The position numbers and the translations under genes are program-made. Positions 50,206 through 59,721 of a stretch of DNA of 64,000 bases are shown here, piece by piece (the first letter of the stretch is position 1; each line of letters begins with the position of its first letter). The notes beneath the pieces are model-generated. The model made no database searches. It saw only the letters and a list, made by a program, of their open reading frames with translations, and was not told where the DNA came from. This DNA comes from Pseudomonadota bacterium (GTDB lineage Bacteria; Pseudomonadota; Gammaproteobacteria; Acidiferrobacterales; UBA6901). Location: positions 372,001 through 436,000 of the forward strand of contig JAJYEX010000001.1 in NCBI GenBank assembly GCA_021785515.1, read 5' to 3'.

Positions 50206-50700
50206 TCACGCCGGGTCTGGAGCACTTTCCGGAGGCTCATAGCTGACTTTCGTGATCAAAAACGTCGCCTCTCCGGCAGGAAGCGCAACACATACCTCAT
50301 CGCCCTCAACCTTACTTAGCAGGGCGCGAGCGAGCGGAGAGTTCATGCTGATCTGACCACGCTGCAGATCAAATTCGTCGGGCCCCACAATACGGAACGT
50401 AACAAGCTTCCCGGCGTCGTCCTCAAGCTCTACCCAGGCTCCGAAATAGATGCGGGCGTAGTCATCCGGCTTGCGGTCGACGACCACAAGGTGATCGCGG
50501 CGTTTGGCAAGAAAGCGGATGCGTCGATCTATCTCCCGCAACTGCTTCTTGCCATAGATATATTCAGCGTTTTCAGAGCGGTCTCCGAGACTTGCAGCGT
50601 CGGCAACCGCCTGCGTAACCAGCGGACGCTTGACCCGCCAGAGTTCGGTCAGTTCATCGTTAAGGCGCTTCCAGCCCTCGGGCGTAATATAGTCTGTCAT
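50206..50700 (-). CDS. greB: Transcription elongation factor GreB
   Basis: 164 residues. The N-terminal coiled coil (residues 1-75) has YITPEGWKRLNDELTELW and, at the tip loop, the acidic DRSENAEY that enters the RNA polymerase channel to stimulate transcript cleavage. The C-terminal FKBP-like domain includes RIVGPDEFDLQRGQISMNSPLARALLSK. Basic patches in the coiled coil (RRIRFLAKRRDHLVVV) fit GreB rather than GreA. A single gene, with a short spacing to the AT-rich region downstream. Confidence 0.94.
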   Translation of the reverse strand: MTDYITPEGWKRLNDELTELWRVKRPLVTQAVADAASLGDRSENAEYIYGKKQLREIDRRIRFLAKRRDHLVVVDRKPDDYARIYFGAWVELEDDAGKLVTFRIVGPDEFDLQRGQISMNSPLARALLSKVEGDEVCVALPAGEATFLITKVSYEPPESAPDPA

Positions 50701-50936
50701 GATTCGTTCTGTCTCGGCGCTTTGTGCTGACGGCCCTTATAGATTACCTGAAATTTGCCGATCCCTGAGGCGTCAGGCCCCGAACCGCCCTGTCGCCACC
50801 CGTCGCGAAAACCGCGACCCGGCCTGCATAGCGCAAAGCGAGGACGGACCGGATAGCCGGCGCGCCCCGCCCCGGGGTGTGCTGACCGTCATGCGTGGGC
50901 CTGATAAGATTTGATCATCGACATCGGAATGATGAC

Positions 50937-51803
50937 ATGCAACTCACCAGCTGCCGTTACCGCGGCGCGGACCGGATCGGAATTCTTACCGGAACCAGCG
51001 TCGACCTGATTTCCACGGACGGCAAGTGGCCGCAATCCATGCTTGCCTTGATTGATGCCGGACCAGCCCTGTGGTCGGCCCTGGCGTCAGATCCGCGTAG
51101 TGCACTTGACCGGCGGGTGCCACTTGCAGAGGTCGAACTGTGCGCGCCGATTCCCAGGCCGCGCAAAAACATCATGTGTCTCGGATGGAATTACGCGGAA
51201 CACGTCCGCGAAAGTGCCGGCAACCGCGACGCAGAAGTTCCGGAGCACCCAGTGGTGTTTACCAAGAACACAACCAGCGTCAACGGCCCCTATGACGCGA
51301 TTCCGTGGAATCCCGAGCTGACCAAGGAACTGGACTGGGAAGTAGAGCTGGCAGTCGTCGTGGGTCTCGGCGGCCGAAATATTCCGGTCTCGGAGGCGTT
51401 ACGGCACGTGTTCGGCTATACCGTCATCAACGATGTATCGGCGCGCGACTTGCAGTTTCGACACAAACAGTTTTTCCTGGGCAAGAGCCTGGACGGAACC
51501 TGTCCCATGGGACCGGTAATCGTCACGGCGGATGAAATCCCCGATCCGCAGCAGCTGGAACTGCGGACCTGGGTAAATGGCGAGATCAAGCAGTCATCCA
51601 GCACCCGTCACCAGGTATTCGGGGTTGCTACCGTGCTCTCGATCCTGTCGCGCGGCATGACGCTCGAGCCCGGAGACATCATTTCGACAGGGACACCGAG
51701 CGGCGTTGGCTTTGCCCGTAAGCCACCGGAGTTTCTCAAGCCCGGGGATCTGGTCGAGTGCGAAATTCTGGGCATCGGTCGACTGCGTAATCCGGTACGC
51801 TGA
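50937..51803 (+). CDS. Fumarylacetoacetate hydrolase family protein
   Basis: 288 residues from ATG 50937. The FAH catalytic domain covers about residues 70-285, with KNIMCLGWNYAEH, the metal-binding pattern E-x-E then D seen in DWEVELAVVVG and GYTVINDVSARDLQ, and the closing GDIISTGTPSGVG. Members hydrolyse or decarboxylate 2-oxo- or acylpyruvate-type compounds (for example oxaloacetate decarboxylase or acylpyruvase); substrate cannot be read from the sequence. It converges on a glutaredoxin-like gene. Confidence 0.9.
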   Translation: MQLTSCRYRGADRIGILTGTSVDLISTDGKWPQSMLALIDAGPALWSALASDPRSALDRRVPLAEVELCAPIPRPRKNIMCLGWNYAEHVRESAGNRDAEVPEHPVVFTKNTTSVNGPYDAIPWNPELTKELDWEVELAVVVGLGGRNIPVSEALRHVFGYTVINDVSARDLQFRHKQFFLGKSLDGTCPMGPVIVTADEIPDPQQLELRTWVNGEIKQSSSTRHQVFGVATVLSILSRGMTLEPGDIISTGTPSGVGFARKPPEFLKPGDLVECEILGIGRLRNPVR

Positions 51804-51833
51804 GCCACGTTAAATCCTGCCACACCCGGGATA

Positions 51834-52211
51834 TCAGCCCGCGCCTCCTGCAAGCAACCGGTCGAATTCACCGCTGGCAAGCAGTGCGCCGAGATCCTCC
51901 GCTCCGCCGATCAGCTGGCCGCGCACGAATACCATCGGGAAGGTTGGCCACCCGGTCCACATCTTGAGCGCGTTGCGTCGACGCCAGAGACTCAGATAAC
52001 CGCCATACCCGACATAGACGTAGGCGACGCTGCGCTCGTCCAGCATGCGGCGTGCGCGCCGGCAGAAAGGGTTGCCCGCCATGCCTACTACCACTACTGG
52101 ATGGCGGCCGATTGCAGCCATTACCGCCTCAACGAGATCGCGATGGTTGGAGGCAATCCGCTCACGGATCGCCTGGTGGATATGGGACTCGTCAAGGACG
52201 TGGCGCGTCAT
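51834..52211 (-). CDS. Glutaredoxin-fold protein with an altered active site
   Basis: 125 residues. An N-terminal helical extension of about 35 residues precedes a glutaredoxin domain. The usual CPYC/CGFS site reads NPFC: the first, nucleophilic cysteine is replaced by asparagine and only the second position is Cys. The cis-proline loop GWPTFPMVFV and the glutathione-binding GGAEDL are kept. The fold should bind glutathione, but normal dithiol or monothiol chemistry is unlikely. A related group without the first Cys occurs in other proteobacteria, as I recall. Role unknown. Confidence 0.82.
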   Translation of the reverse strand: MTRHVLDESHIHQAIRERIASNHRDLVEAVMAAIGRHPVVVVGMAGNPFCRRARRMLDERSVAYVYVGYGGYLSLWRRRNALKMWTGWPTFPMVFVRGQLIGGAEDLGALLASGEFDRLLAGGAG

Positions 52212-52247
52212 GGCGTAACCTCCTGCCTACAAGTCTCCCGGAACAGA

Positions 52248-53762
52248 TCAGTGTTGATGATAGACCCATTCCAGCAGCGCATTCTGCACCGCCTCCCCGG
52301 ACAGACTATCGGCCTGCGGGTCATTTTGCACACATACCACAATTATCCGCCGGCCCTTGTCATCCAGCATGATCCCTGCAGTGCTAAGCACTCCATCAAG
52401 GCTGCCGGTCTTCAGGTGCGCCCGGCCCGCCAGCGCGCTGCCGTCCAGCCGGTATTTCATGGTCCCATCCTCGGACAGGATCGGGAGCGAGGAAAAGAAC
52501 TCCGGCATGTCCGGACTGCGATATGCCGTAAGCAGGATATCCGCCAGATGACCGGCAGTGATGCGGGCGCGGCGCGAGAGCCCCGAACCGTTGCCGACGA
52601 TCAGCTCCGGGAACGACATGCCGTTTGCAGCCAACCACGCCCGCACCACCCGGTCCCCATTTTCGACGGTGCCGGGCGTTTGGACAAATTTCGCGCCTAG
52701 GGTGAGCAGCAGCTGGCGTGCCATGACGTTATTGCTGAATTTGTTGATGGACCGGATCACGTCCGCCAGGGGCGGCGAATGTTCTGTGTACAGCAGCCGC
52801 GCCGTAGCCGGCACCTGCCCATAGCGCACGTGCCCGTAAAACTTCCCTCCCATGCCAATCCACAATTCGCGAAAAATCCCGCCAATGTAGGCTCGTGGAC
52901 CCGACAGCACCCGGTAACGGTCACCCTGCCCGCAGGCAGCCGCATAGTCTCCGCTTAGTATCACACGCCCCATGGATGGGCCACGCACTACCTGCATGGC
53001 AACCGCCCGGGCACCCCCCAGGCAGGGGCCACGGACCAGGTGGACGTGATTGATTAACCTGAGCCCGTCAGGAAGCGGATCCGCAACGATGCGGACCCGA
53101 TGACGCAGGGGTTCGGGAAAAAACCGGATCCGCACTGCCTGGAAGTTTACCAGCAATGCGCTCGGCAGCACGTTGTATGGCCGCCTCGGGTGGCCATCAA
53201 ATTCCCCCGGAGTCGTAGTCGCCGGCGCGAAATAGCTGCGGTCGAGCACCAGGTCGCCGCCGATCGTTCTTATTCCGAGCTCGCGCAACCCGTGCAAAAA
53301 CCGCCAAAAATCCTCGATGACAAGGTCCGGATCACCGTAGCCCTTGATGTACAGATTGCCCGGCAGCCGGCCGTCCCGCACTGGGCCGCGGCCGAATGCC
53401 TCGGTCTTCCAGGTATATGCAGGGCCGAGTTTCTCCAGCGACACAAACGTGGTGAGAAGCTTCAGCGTCGAGGCCGGGCTGCGCGGCACGTCGCTATTGA
53501 AATCCAGAATGGCCCCTGCCCCGTCCACTGGCCGGACAACAATGCTGAGGCTGCTGGCCGGCATGTCATAACGATGCAGGGCTGCGGCCACGGCGCGAGG
53601 AAGGGTATGGCGCGGAAGTTCTGCTGCCGCCGACGGCACCGCTGACATTGCTACCAGCAGCGTCAGGGCCAGCATTGCGGCAGCCGCCTGCCTCCGGAGT
53701 CGGACGCGACCGATCTCCGTCAGGATTCTGGAGGCCTCATGCCAAATGATGCGCGGTAGCAT
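52248..53762 (-). CDS. dacB: D-alanyl-D-alanine carboxypeptidase/endopeptidase (S13, PBP4)
   Basis: 504 residues with a signal sequence ending near residue 47 (SAAA). The active-site serine motif STLK is at 98-101, SNN follows in INKFSNNVMAR, and KTG lies in HLKTGSLDG. Long insertions between STLK and SNN are typical of PBP4/DacB. In the periplasm it trims or cuts peptidoglycan cross-links. It is downstream of a TerB-like gene after about 220 bases and is probably separately expressed. Confidence 0.94.
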   Translation of the reverse strand: MLPRIIWHEASRILTEIGRVRLRRQAAAAMLALTLLVAMSAVPSAAAELPRHTLPRAVAAALHRYDMPASSLSIVVRPVDGAGAILDFNSDVPRSPASTLKLLTTFVSLEKLGPAYTWKTEAFGRGPVRDGRLPGNLYIKGYGDPDLVIEDFWRFLHGLRELGIRTIGGDLVLDRSYFAPATTTPGEFDGHPRRPYNVLPSALLVNFQAVRIRFFPEPLRHRVRIVADPLPDGLRLINHVHLVRGPCLGGARAVAMQVVRGPSMGRVILSGDYAAACGQGDRYRVLSGPRAYIGGIFRELWIGMGGKFYGHVRYGQVPATARLLYTEHSPPLADVIRSINKFSNNVMARQLLLTLGAKFVQTPGTVENGDRVVRAWLAANGMSFPELIVGNGSGLSRRARITAGHLADILLTAYRSPDMPEFFSSLPILSEDGTMKYRLDGSALAGRAHLKTGSLDGVLSTAGIMLDDKGRRIIVVCVQNDPQADSLSGEAVQNALLEWVYHQH

Positions 53763-53980
53763 TCGGTATCAGTGCTGGAGACCCATGATTTGCGGTCCGG
53801 ACAACTGCGGATTCTCTTCACGGCCCCGAAAGCGGCCGCACGGTCAGATCTCGACATCATCAAGCCCGGAAAATTCCGGACATACCAAGAGCTACGACTA
53901 CCTCAGCTTAGCACGAAACGATGGGTCGTGGCTGGCCAATTCCTCGGCCCAGACGAAAACTACCGGCCCGGAGGAAACCG

Positions 53981-54439
53981 CTAGCCCGGTCCGGTCATTC
54001 CGCACACACGCAGTTTGGCGGCGATAAAGATCGACTGTGGAATATAGAGCAGTTCCGCCAGCTTGCTCAAGTAGTGGCGTTCATACATGTCGATATCGCC
54101 GTCGGCATAGGCAACCTGCCACAGCGCCTCGATGAGCGCCTCCTTCTGCTGGGCGGAAAAACCGCGGTTGATCCGTGCGGTGAATTCGTAGTCGTCGGTG
54201 GCGTGGCCCACCTCTTCCTGGGCCAAGACAACGAGCCGTTCGCTGTCCTGAGGTGTGAGACCAAACAGTGAACTGACAGCCCGCACAACCGCCGCGCGCT
54301 CCGACTCCCCTTCATGGTAGTCGGCCGCCATAACCTCGATGAGCAGGGCCGCGGCCGCCAGCTGCAGTTCGTCGTACTCCGGCTTCTGGCCGCGGGGCGC
54401 CAAATTTTCCTCGAGAAACTGCCGTATTGCGTCGATCAC
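53981..54439 (-). CDS. TerB-family protein
   Basis: 152 residues, soluble and helical. The pattern LQLAAAALLIEVMAADYHEGESERAAV followed by ALIEALWQVAYADGDIDMYERHYLSKLAELL, with paired acidic residues that may bind a metal, is the TerB/DUF533-like signature. TerB-type proteins occur in tellurite-resistance operons and, as stand-alone forms like this one, in stress settings of unknown function. No other ter gene is present. Confidence 0.85.
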   Translation of the reverse strand: MIDAIRQFLEENLAPRGQKPEYDELQLAAAALLIEVMAADYHEGESERAAVVRAVSSLFGLTPQDSERLVVLAQEEVGHATDDYEFTARINRGFSAQQKEALIEALWQVAYADGDIDMYERHYLSKLAELLYIPQSIFIAAKLRVCGMTGPG

Positions 54440-54515
54440 GGGTACCTATCCCCTTGTTCATCTGCCCATCGTATAGACCGCGGCCGGGTTCTTTCGTTTC
54501 TCCGGCCGGTGGAGA

Positions 54516-56069
54516 TCAGTGCTCCCCGCCCGTTCCGGCTGCGGCCGCAAACGGGGGCCTGGCAAACCATACCACCACAATCAGGCTTAGAAATATCACC
54601 CCCGAGACCCAGAACAGTTCGTCGGTCGCAATCATCACGGCCTGCCGCGTTACCACGCCGTCCAGGAGCGTGAGCGCTGCGCCGGAACTCATGCCCAGCT
54701 GCTTCAGGTGGTGCAGCGCCCGTACGCTGATCGTGTTAAACGCGGAGATGTGTTCCATGAGCTGGCTGTAATGCAGGATGCTGCGGCGTTGCCACAGAGT
54801 GATGCTAAGAGAGGTTCCGAAGCTGCCGGCCAGAATGCGCAGAAAATTGGACAGTCCCGCAGCGCTGGCAAACTGGTCGGCTTGTAGGCCCGACAGGCTC
54901 ATGCTGGCCAGCGGTATAAAAAAGCACGCCATCGCTATGCCCTGAACGAGACGGGGCATAAACAACTGAAAATAACTCACGTCAGTATTGAAGTGGCTGG
55001 TCCAGAATGATATCCCGGCAAAAATCAGGAAGCTGAACGTCGCGAGCACGCGCAAATCAACACGGTGAAGGATACGACCGACGATTGGAGAAAAAACCAC
55101 GGACAGGATGCCGATCGGGGCCGCCGCCAGCCCGGCCCAGGTCGCGGTGTAATTCATCTGGGTCTGCAGCCACAGCGGAAATATGACCACGTTGCCAAAA
55201 AAGGTGAGATAGCCGAGGCTGGTCGCAATTGTTCCCACCGTAAAATTGCGATTCAGGAAAAGGTGCAGATCCACCACGGGATGCTTCTCGGTCAGCTCCC
55301 AGACGAGGAAAAAGCTGAGGGCAACAGTCGAAACTGCTGCCAGGGCCACGATAGTCGAGGAACCGAACCAGCCCAGATCGTCGCCCTTGTCGAGAAGGAT
55401 CTGCATCGACCCTACACCCACCGCAAGCAGAATCATGCCGACCGCATCAATTGGACGCCGGACCGTAGGCGTTTCCCGGCGCTTGAGAATCTGCCAGGTC
55501 GCAATGGTCGAGAATATCCCCACCGGGATGTTGATGTAGAAAATCCACGGCCAGCTTATATTGTCGGTGATCCATCCACCCATGATCGGCCCAAAAATTG
55601 GTGCGATGACGACGGTCATGGACCATAGCGCCAGTGCCATACCCTTTTTATGGTTTGGGTAATTTGCAAGCAGAAGACTCTGGGAAAGCGGAATCATGGG
55701 TCCGGCCACTGCGCCCTGACATACCCGGAAGGCAATCAGCGTGGTCAGATTGGGTGCCAGGCCACAAGCCCACGATGCGACTGTAAACAGTGACGTGGCC
55801 AACACGAACAGCCTAACCTCCCCTATCCGCCGCGCCAGCCAGCCGGTAAGCGGCAGCATGATCGCGTTGCTTACGGCAAACGAGGTAATGACCCAGGCAC
55901 CCTGATCCGGACTGGCGCCGAGGTCACCGGCAATGGCAGGAATGGAGACGTTGGCAATAGACGTATCGAGCACCTGCATGAAGGTGCCCAGAGAAAGGGC
56001 AAGCGTCATCAACGCCAGAACCGCCCCCTGAGGACGGGGCGGCTGCACCTGCTGAATCTGCGCCGACAC
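54516..56069 (-). CDS. emrB: DHA2-family drug efflux permease, EmrB type
   Basis: 517 residues with about 14 membrane segments. The DHA2 signatures TSIANVSIPAIAGDLGASPDQGAWV and the loop GWLARRIGEVRLF are present. It pumps hydrophobic compounds out using the proton gradient, passing them to the EmrA adaptor and an outer-membrane channel. The gene starts 3 bases after emrA. All three pump components and a regulator are encoded here, a self-contained multidrug efflux operon. Confidence 0.93.
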   Translation of the reverse strand: MSAQIQQVQPPRPQGAVLALMTLALSLGTFMQVLDTSIANVSIPAIAGDLGASPDQGAWVITSFAVSNAIMLPLTGWLARRIGEVRLFVLATSLFTVASWACGLAPNLTTLIAFRVCQGAVAGPMIPLSQSLLLANYPNHKKGMALALWSMTVVIAPIFGPIMGGWITDNISWPWIFYINIPVGIFSTIATWQILKRRETPTVRRPIDAVGMILLAVGVGSMQILLDKGDDLGWFGSSTIVALAAVSTVALSFFLVWELTEKHPVVDLHLFLNRNFTVGTIATSLGYLTFFGNVVIFPLWLQTQMNYTATWAGLAAAPIGILSVVFSPIVGRILHRVDLRVLATFSFLIFAGISFWTSHFNTDVSYFQLFMPRLVQGIAMACFFIPLASMSLSGLQADQFASAAGLSNFLRILAGSFGTSLSITLWQRRSILHYSQLMEHISAFNTISVRALHHLKQLGMSSGAALTLLDGVVTRQAVMIATDELFWVSGVIFLSLIVVVWFARPPFAAAAGTGGEH

Positions 56070-56072
56070 TGC

Positions 56073-57281
56073 TTAGGTCCGCGGACGAATCAAGATTCGT
56101 CCAGCCCGGGGATCATTGGCCCGGATGATGCGACGGATCAGGACGTCGGCACCATCGGCGACGTCGTTGAAGACGGGCGTCCTGTATACAACCTTGTCGG
56201 CTGGGGTGTGCGCCAGCACCCGTCCGGCACGATCATGTGTGTTTACGGCCACTCTCATGGACAGGCCGATCCGAAGCGGATGCCGTGTCACTTCGCGTGG
56301 ATCGAGGCCAACGCGCACCGGCACACGCTGAACAATCTTAATCCAGTTGCCGCTGGCGTTCTGCGGCGGCAGGAGTTCGAACGCGCTTCCAGTACCGGCG
56401 CCGATGCCCAGCACCCGTCCATGGTAGGTTGTGGAACTGCCGTACAAATCCGAACTCATGGTAACCGGTTGGCCGATGCGAATGTCTGAAAGCTGGCTTT
56501 CCTTGAAATTGGCGTCCACCCATAACTGGTTCAGCGGCACCACCGCCATCAGGAGTACCCCAGGCGCCACCCTCTGTCCCACCTGCACGCCGCGCTTGGC
56601 CACGTAACCGGAAACCGGAGCAACCACCACACGGCGCACCCACGCGACGTATGCCTCGCGCAAGCGGGCCTCAGCCTCCTCGACGAGCGGATGGTGTTCT
56701 ACGGTGGAACCGGCAACCAGCGCTGCGGCAGACTGAAGTTCGTGCTGCGCAACACGCAGCGCCGCCTGCGCGCTGTCATACGCGACCTGGGCGTGCTGGA
56801 AATCTTCCCGGGATACCGCGTGGGAGGCGACAAGCCTAGACCTTCTGGCCAGGTCTTCTCGAGCGCGGGCCAACTCAGCCTGACGCAGACTCACGACCGC
56901 CTTCAGCCGGCCGACATTGTCGAACATCTGTCGCACCTCGCGTACGGTCTCACCGAGCGCCGCTTCGGCTCTCTGAAGGGCGATGCGCGTATCGGTTGCG
57001 TCGAGCTGCACCAGTGGCTGCCCCTGTCGCACCCGATCGGTGGCATCCGCGTCGATGGCCACGACGGTCCCGGAAACCTGGGCACTCACCCCGACAATGT
57101 TTCCGGCCACGTAGGCGTCGGTGGTGGTCTCGGCAAAGCGGCCGATGAACCACCAGTACGCACCATAGCCAGCCGCCAACAGCACAAACACTGTGGCCAG
57201 ACGCATAAGCAACTGCCGGCGTCGGCCGCTGGATTCCGTGCTGGCCTTCTGCGGCGGCACACCCTCAACATGATCACTCAT
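56073..57281 (-). CDS. emrA: HlyD-family membrane fusion protein, EmrA type
   Basis: 402 residues. A single membrane helix (about 28-48) is followed by ETTDAYVAGNIVGVSAQVSG, the start of the biotinyl-lipoyl-like domain. An alpha-helical hairpin covers about 105-205 and the second lipoyl half includes VVAPVSGYVAKRGVQVGQ. It bridges EmrB and the outer-membrane factor across the periplasm. Its start overlaps the outer-membrane factor stop by 4 bases. Confidence 0.93.
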   Translation of the reverse strand: MSDHVEGVPPQKASTESSGRRRQLLMRLATVFVLLAAGYGAYWWFIGRFAETTTDAYVAGNIVGVSAQVSGTVVAIDADATDRVRQGQPLVQLDATDTRIALQRAEAALGETVREVRQMFDNVGRLKAVVSLRQAELARAREDLARRSRLVASHAVSREDFQHAQVAYDSAQAALRVAQHELQSAAALVAGSTVEHHPLVEEAEARLREAYVAWVRRVVVAPVSGYVAKRGVQVGQRVAPGVLLMAVVPLNQLWVDANFKESQLSDIRIGQPVTMSSDLYGSSTTYHGRVLGIGAGTGSAFELLPPQNASGNWIKIVQRVPVRVGLDPREVTRHPLRIGLSMRVAVNTHDRAGRVLAHTPADKVVYRTPVFNDVADGADVLIRRIIRANDPRAGRILIRPRT

Positions 57282-58771
57282 GACTGCCTCCCGACTCTTG
57301 GGGATGATGCATGGCCCGCGCGGCCCGGCGCATAACCTCCGCCCAACGCCTCGATCAGAGCCAGCACCGCCTGCAACCGCTGCGTACGCAGCACCGCCTC
57401 CCGGTCCTGCTGCCGCAGCAAGTCCTGCTGAACGACCAATACGGCAAGATAGCTTGTCAGGCCGGACCTGTAGCGCAACACCGCAAGCCGGTAGGCCTCC
57501 CCGCTCGCCCGGCGCGCCGCGGTCTGCCGCGCGAGCTCCTGCGTAACAGATTCCACTGTTGCCATCTGGTCCGCCACATCGCGCGCAGCATTAATGAGTG
57601 CGCTACGATAGCGGTCGACGGCAATGTCGTACTGCGCATAGCGCGCTCTGAGCGTCGCGCGCAGACGCCCGCCTTCGAAAATTGGAAGATGGATTGCCGG
57701 TCCCACATCTGCGAAATCACTGCCTGGATCGAAAAGCTTGCTTAGACCGATGCTCTGCTTGCCGATCTGGGCCGAAAGACTGATGTCCGGATAGAATCCG
57801 GCGCGGGCCACACCTACCTCCTGCGCGGCTGCCTCGACCTCCCACCGCCGGACCATGATGTCCGGCCGTCGTGCCAGCAGATCAACGGGCAATCCGGATG
57901 GAACCGGGAAGGGCCGATCAAACCTGCCTGTGGGCTGACGGATCCCGCCAGCCGCGTCCGGACCTTCACTGATCAACGCAACCAAAGCGCGCCTGTCAGC
58001 CGCCACCGAGTTTCGCAGACCGATTATGCGCGCAGCGGCCGATGCGACGTCCGACTCGGCCTGTTTAACTGCGAGTTGCGATTCCAGCCCGTTCGCCGCG
58101 CGCAGAGCGACCAGCCGCTCGAAAGCCTTGCGCTGCACCAACCCGGCCTTCGTGACTTTTAGGCGCGCCAGATCTCCCTGCAGCCGAAAATACGTGCTTG
58201 CCACAGCCGTCGTGATGACAAGCCGCGTCTCGGCGGCTTGTGCCGCCGCCGCCTTGGCTTCGCTGAGGCGCGCCAGAAATTCATCCCGCGCCTTTCCCCA
58301 CAAGTCCAGGTTATATGCAAAATCCAGGGAGAACTGCCCTTCGTTATAAGTGGCGCCAGCGAACGGTGGGGGATACAACCCATTAGCGCTGAACCTCTCG
58401 CGCGTGACCGAGGCATTGACCCCGATATCGGGAAACAGTCCGGAGCGCGCAAGCGCCGCTTGCTGTCGGGCCAGAGTCAACCGCGACCGCGCAATGTCCA
58501 AATCCGGATTGCGCGCAAGGGCGACGCGCACAAGCGAGTCGAGCTGGGTATCGTCAAAACCCTTCCACCAGTCAGCTGCCGGCCATCCGCCCCGGCGGAA
58601 TTCGGACGATGCCAGCGCCCGGGCCACGTTTCGGTCCAGCGGATAGGACGCAGCTGATGGCAGGGACCGCAACCGGCCAGGCGGCATGGCAGCGCAACCT
58701 GAAACAGCCACCACCGTTGCGATCAGCGTACCGGTAGCAAACCGCCGCAGACCTCCCTCGGCAGATTTCAT
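57278..58771 (-). CDS. Outer-membrane efflux channel, NodT/TolC family lipoprotein
   Basis: 497 residues. A signal sequence ends in a VSGC lipobox (Cys about residue 25), so the protein is lipid-anchored. Two OEP repeats follow, each with long helices, e.g. LVRVALARNPDLDIARSRLTLARQQA, and GLPVDLLARRPDIMVRRWEVEAA, the NodT-type signature. It forms the outer-membrane exit duct for the EmrAB pump encoded immediately downstream. Start and stop overlap with tetR and emrA, indicating tight cotranslation. Confidence 0.92.
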   Translation of the reverse strand: MKSAEGGLRRFATGTLIATVVAVSGCAAMPPGRLRSLPSAASYPLDRNVARALASSEFRRGGWPAADWWKGFDDTQLDSLVRVALARNPDLDIARSRLTLARQQAALARSGLFPDIGVNASVTRERFSANGLYPPPFAGATYNEGQFSLDFAYNLDLWGKARDEFLARLSEAKAAAAQAAETRLVITTAVASTYFRLQGDLARLKVTKAGLVQRKAFERLVALRAANGLESQLAVKQAESDVASAAARIIGLRNSVAADRRALVALISEGPDAAGGIRQPTGRFDRPFPVPSGLPVDLLARRPDIMVRRWEVEAAAQEVGVARAGFYPDISLSAQIGKQSIGLSKLFDPGSDFADVGPAIHLPIFEGGRLRATLRARYAQYDIAVDRYRSALINAARDVADQMATVESVTQELARQTAARRASGEAYRLAVLRYRSGLTSYLAVLVVQQDLLRQQDREAVLRTQRLQAVLALIEALGGGYAPGRAGHASSPRVGRQS

Positions 58772-59457
58772 CGGTCGTCGGCACGCGCCGGACGCGGCTT
58801 CCGCGCAGCAGTGGTTCCCGAGCGCACCAGCTGATGTACACCGCCCAGAGAAAAGGCGACGATGTGCTCGGCCAGACGATCGATATCCTTTTCGCCGTAA
58901 TCAAATTCGGGATCGAGCACGGACACGACCTGTCGCGCGCTCTGATAATAGAGACACTGTCCGACAACGCTCAGACAGCAGCGGCGCACCAGTTCTTCCG
59001 GCGGGGCTGCCCCCACCATCGATCGAATAATCGCGCGGAGCGCATGGTATTGGGGCAGAACAAACTTCTCCATGATTAGATTGAACGCCGCGGTGGGCTC
59101 AACCATTTCGCGCGCGACGAGCTTGCCCATTGTGAACTGCGGAGTATCTGTGAGCAGTCGCTGCAGGAAAGTGCGCACAAAATCGCGCAATTGCGCCGCC
59201 GGGACACGCCTGCGGCTACCCGTCACCTGCTGGCTCAGGTTCTCCATGGCCTGGGCAGAATGATACTGGATCACCGCCGCGTACAATCCTTCCTTGCTGC
59301 CGAAATGGTAGTTCACAGCGGCGATGTTGGCGTCCGCGCGCGCGACGATGTCGCGGACCTTGGCCGCACCGAATCCTTGCTCGACAAATATGGCTGCGGC
59401 CGCCTTGACCAGACGCGCTCGGGTATCCAGCTGCTGATCGTCGAACAGCATATTCAT
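58768..59457 (-). CDS. TetR-family repressor of the efflux operon (CerR type)
   Basis: 229 residues. The N-terminal helix-turn-helix covers about residues 10-55 (TRARLVKAAAAIFVEQGFGAAKVRDIV and ANIAAVNYHFGSKEGLY). The C-terminal ligand domain resembles the CerR/YbiH C-terminal family. It is the first gene of the tetR-outer membrane factor-emrA-emrB operon. A perfect inverted repeat 21 bases before its start codon is the likely binding site, so it probably represses its own operon until a drug binds. Confidence 0.92.
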   Translation of the reverse strand: MNMLFDDQQLDTRARLVKAAAAIFVEQGFGAAKVRDIVARADANIAAVNYHFGSKEGLYAAVIQYHSAQAMENLSQQVTGSRRRVPAAQLRDFVRTFLQRLLTDTPQFTMGKLVAREMVEPTAAFNLIMEKFVLPQYHALRAIIRSMVGAAPPEELVRRCCLSVVGQCLYYQSARQVVSVLDPEFDYGEKDIDRLAEHIVAFSLGGVHQLVRSGTTAARKPRPARADDR

Positions 59458-59477
59458 TCAAATCCGTTCCACAAAAT

Positions 59478-59512
59478 GATTAAAACAACGGTATCAAACT
59501 GTTGTTTTAATC
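59478..59512. promoter_or_regulatory. TetR operator: 12-bp perfect inverted repeat
   Basis: GATTAAAACAAC and GTTGTTTTAATC are exact inverted copies separated by 11 bases, placed just upstream of the tetR start in an AT-rich patch. On the minus strand a TTGTGA box overlaps the distal arm, so binding would block the operon promoter. The size and dyad symmetry suit a TetR dimer pair. Confidence 0.8.
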
Positions 59513-59721
59513 ACAAGCACGCCATATGCCCGCCACGCAAATAGAGCAGACGCGCGACCCCGGGCGCACCGGCTACCCGGAAACCGGCCACATGCGGTCT
59601 GTCTCCAAAACTGGTTTGCGCCGGTCGCGCGTGACTGGAGTGTTCATCACAAACGGGAACATCGGGAACCGCTTCACGCATCCGCCAGTTGCGGTACCGG
59701 TTGGCTGGCGCACGCTCCGAC

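Noticed and set aside
49934-50209. A 91-codon frame starting with GTG overlapping the greB stop
   Set aside because: The overlap looks like coupling, but the peptide shows no family features, the region is AT-rich and there is no other support.
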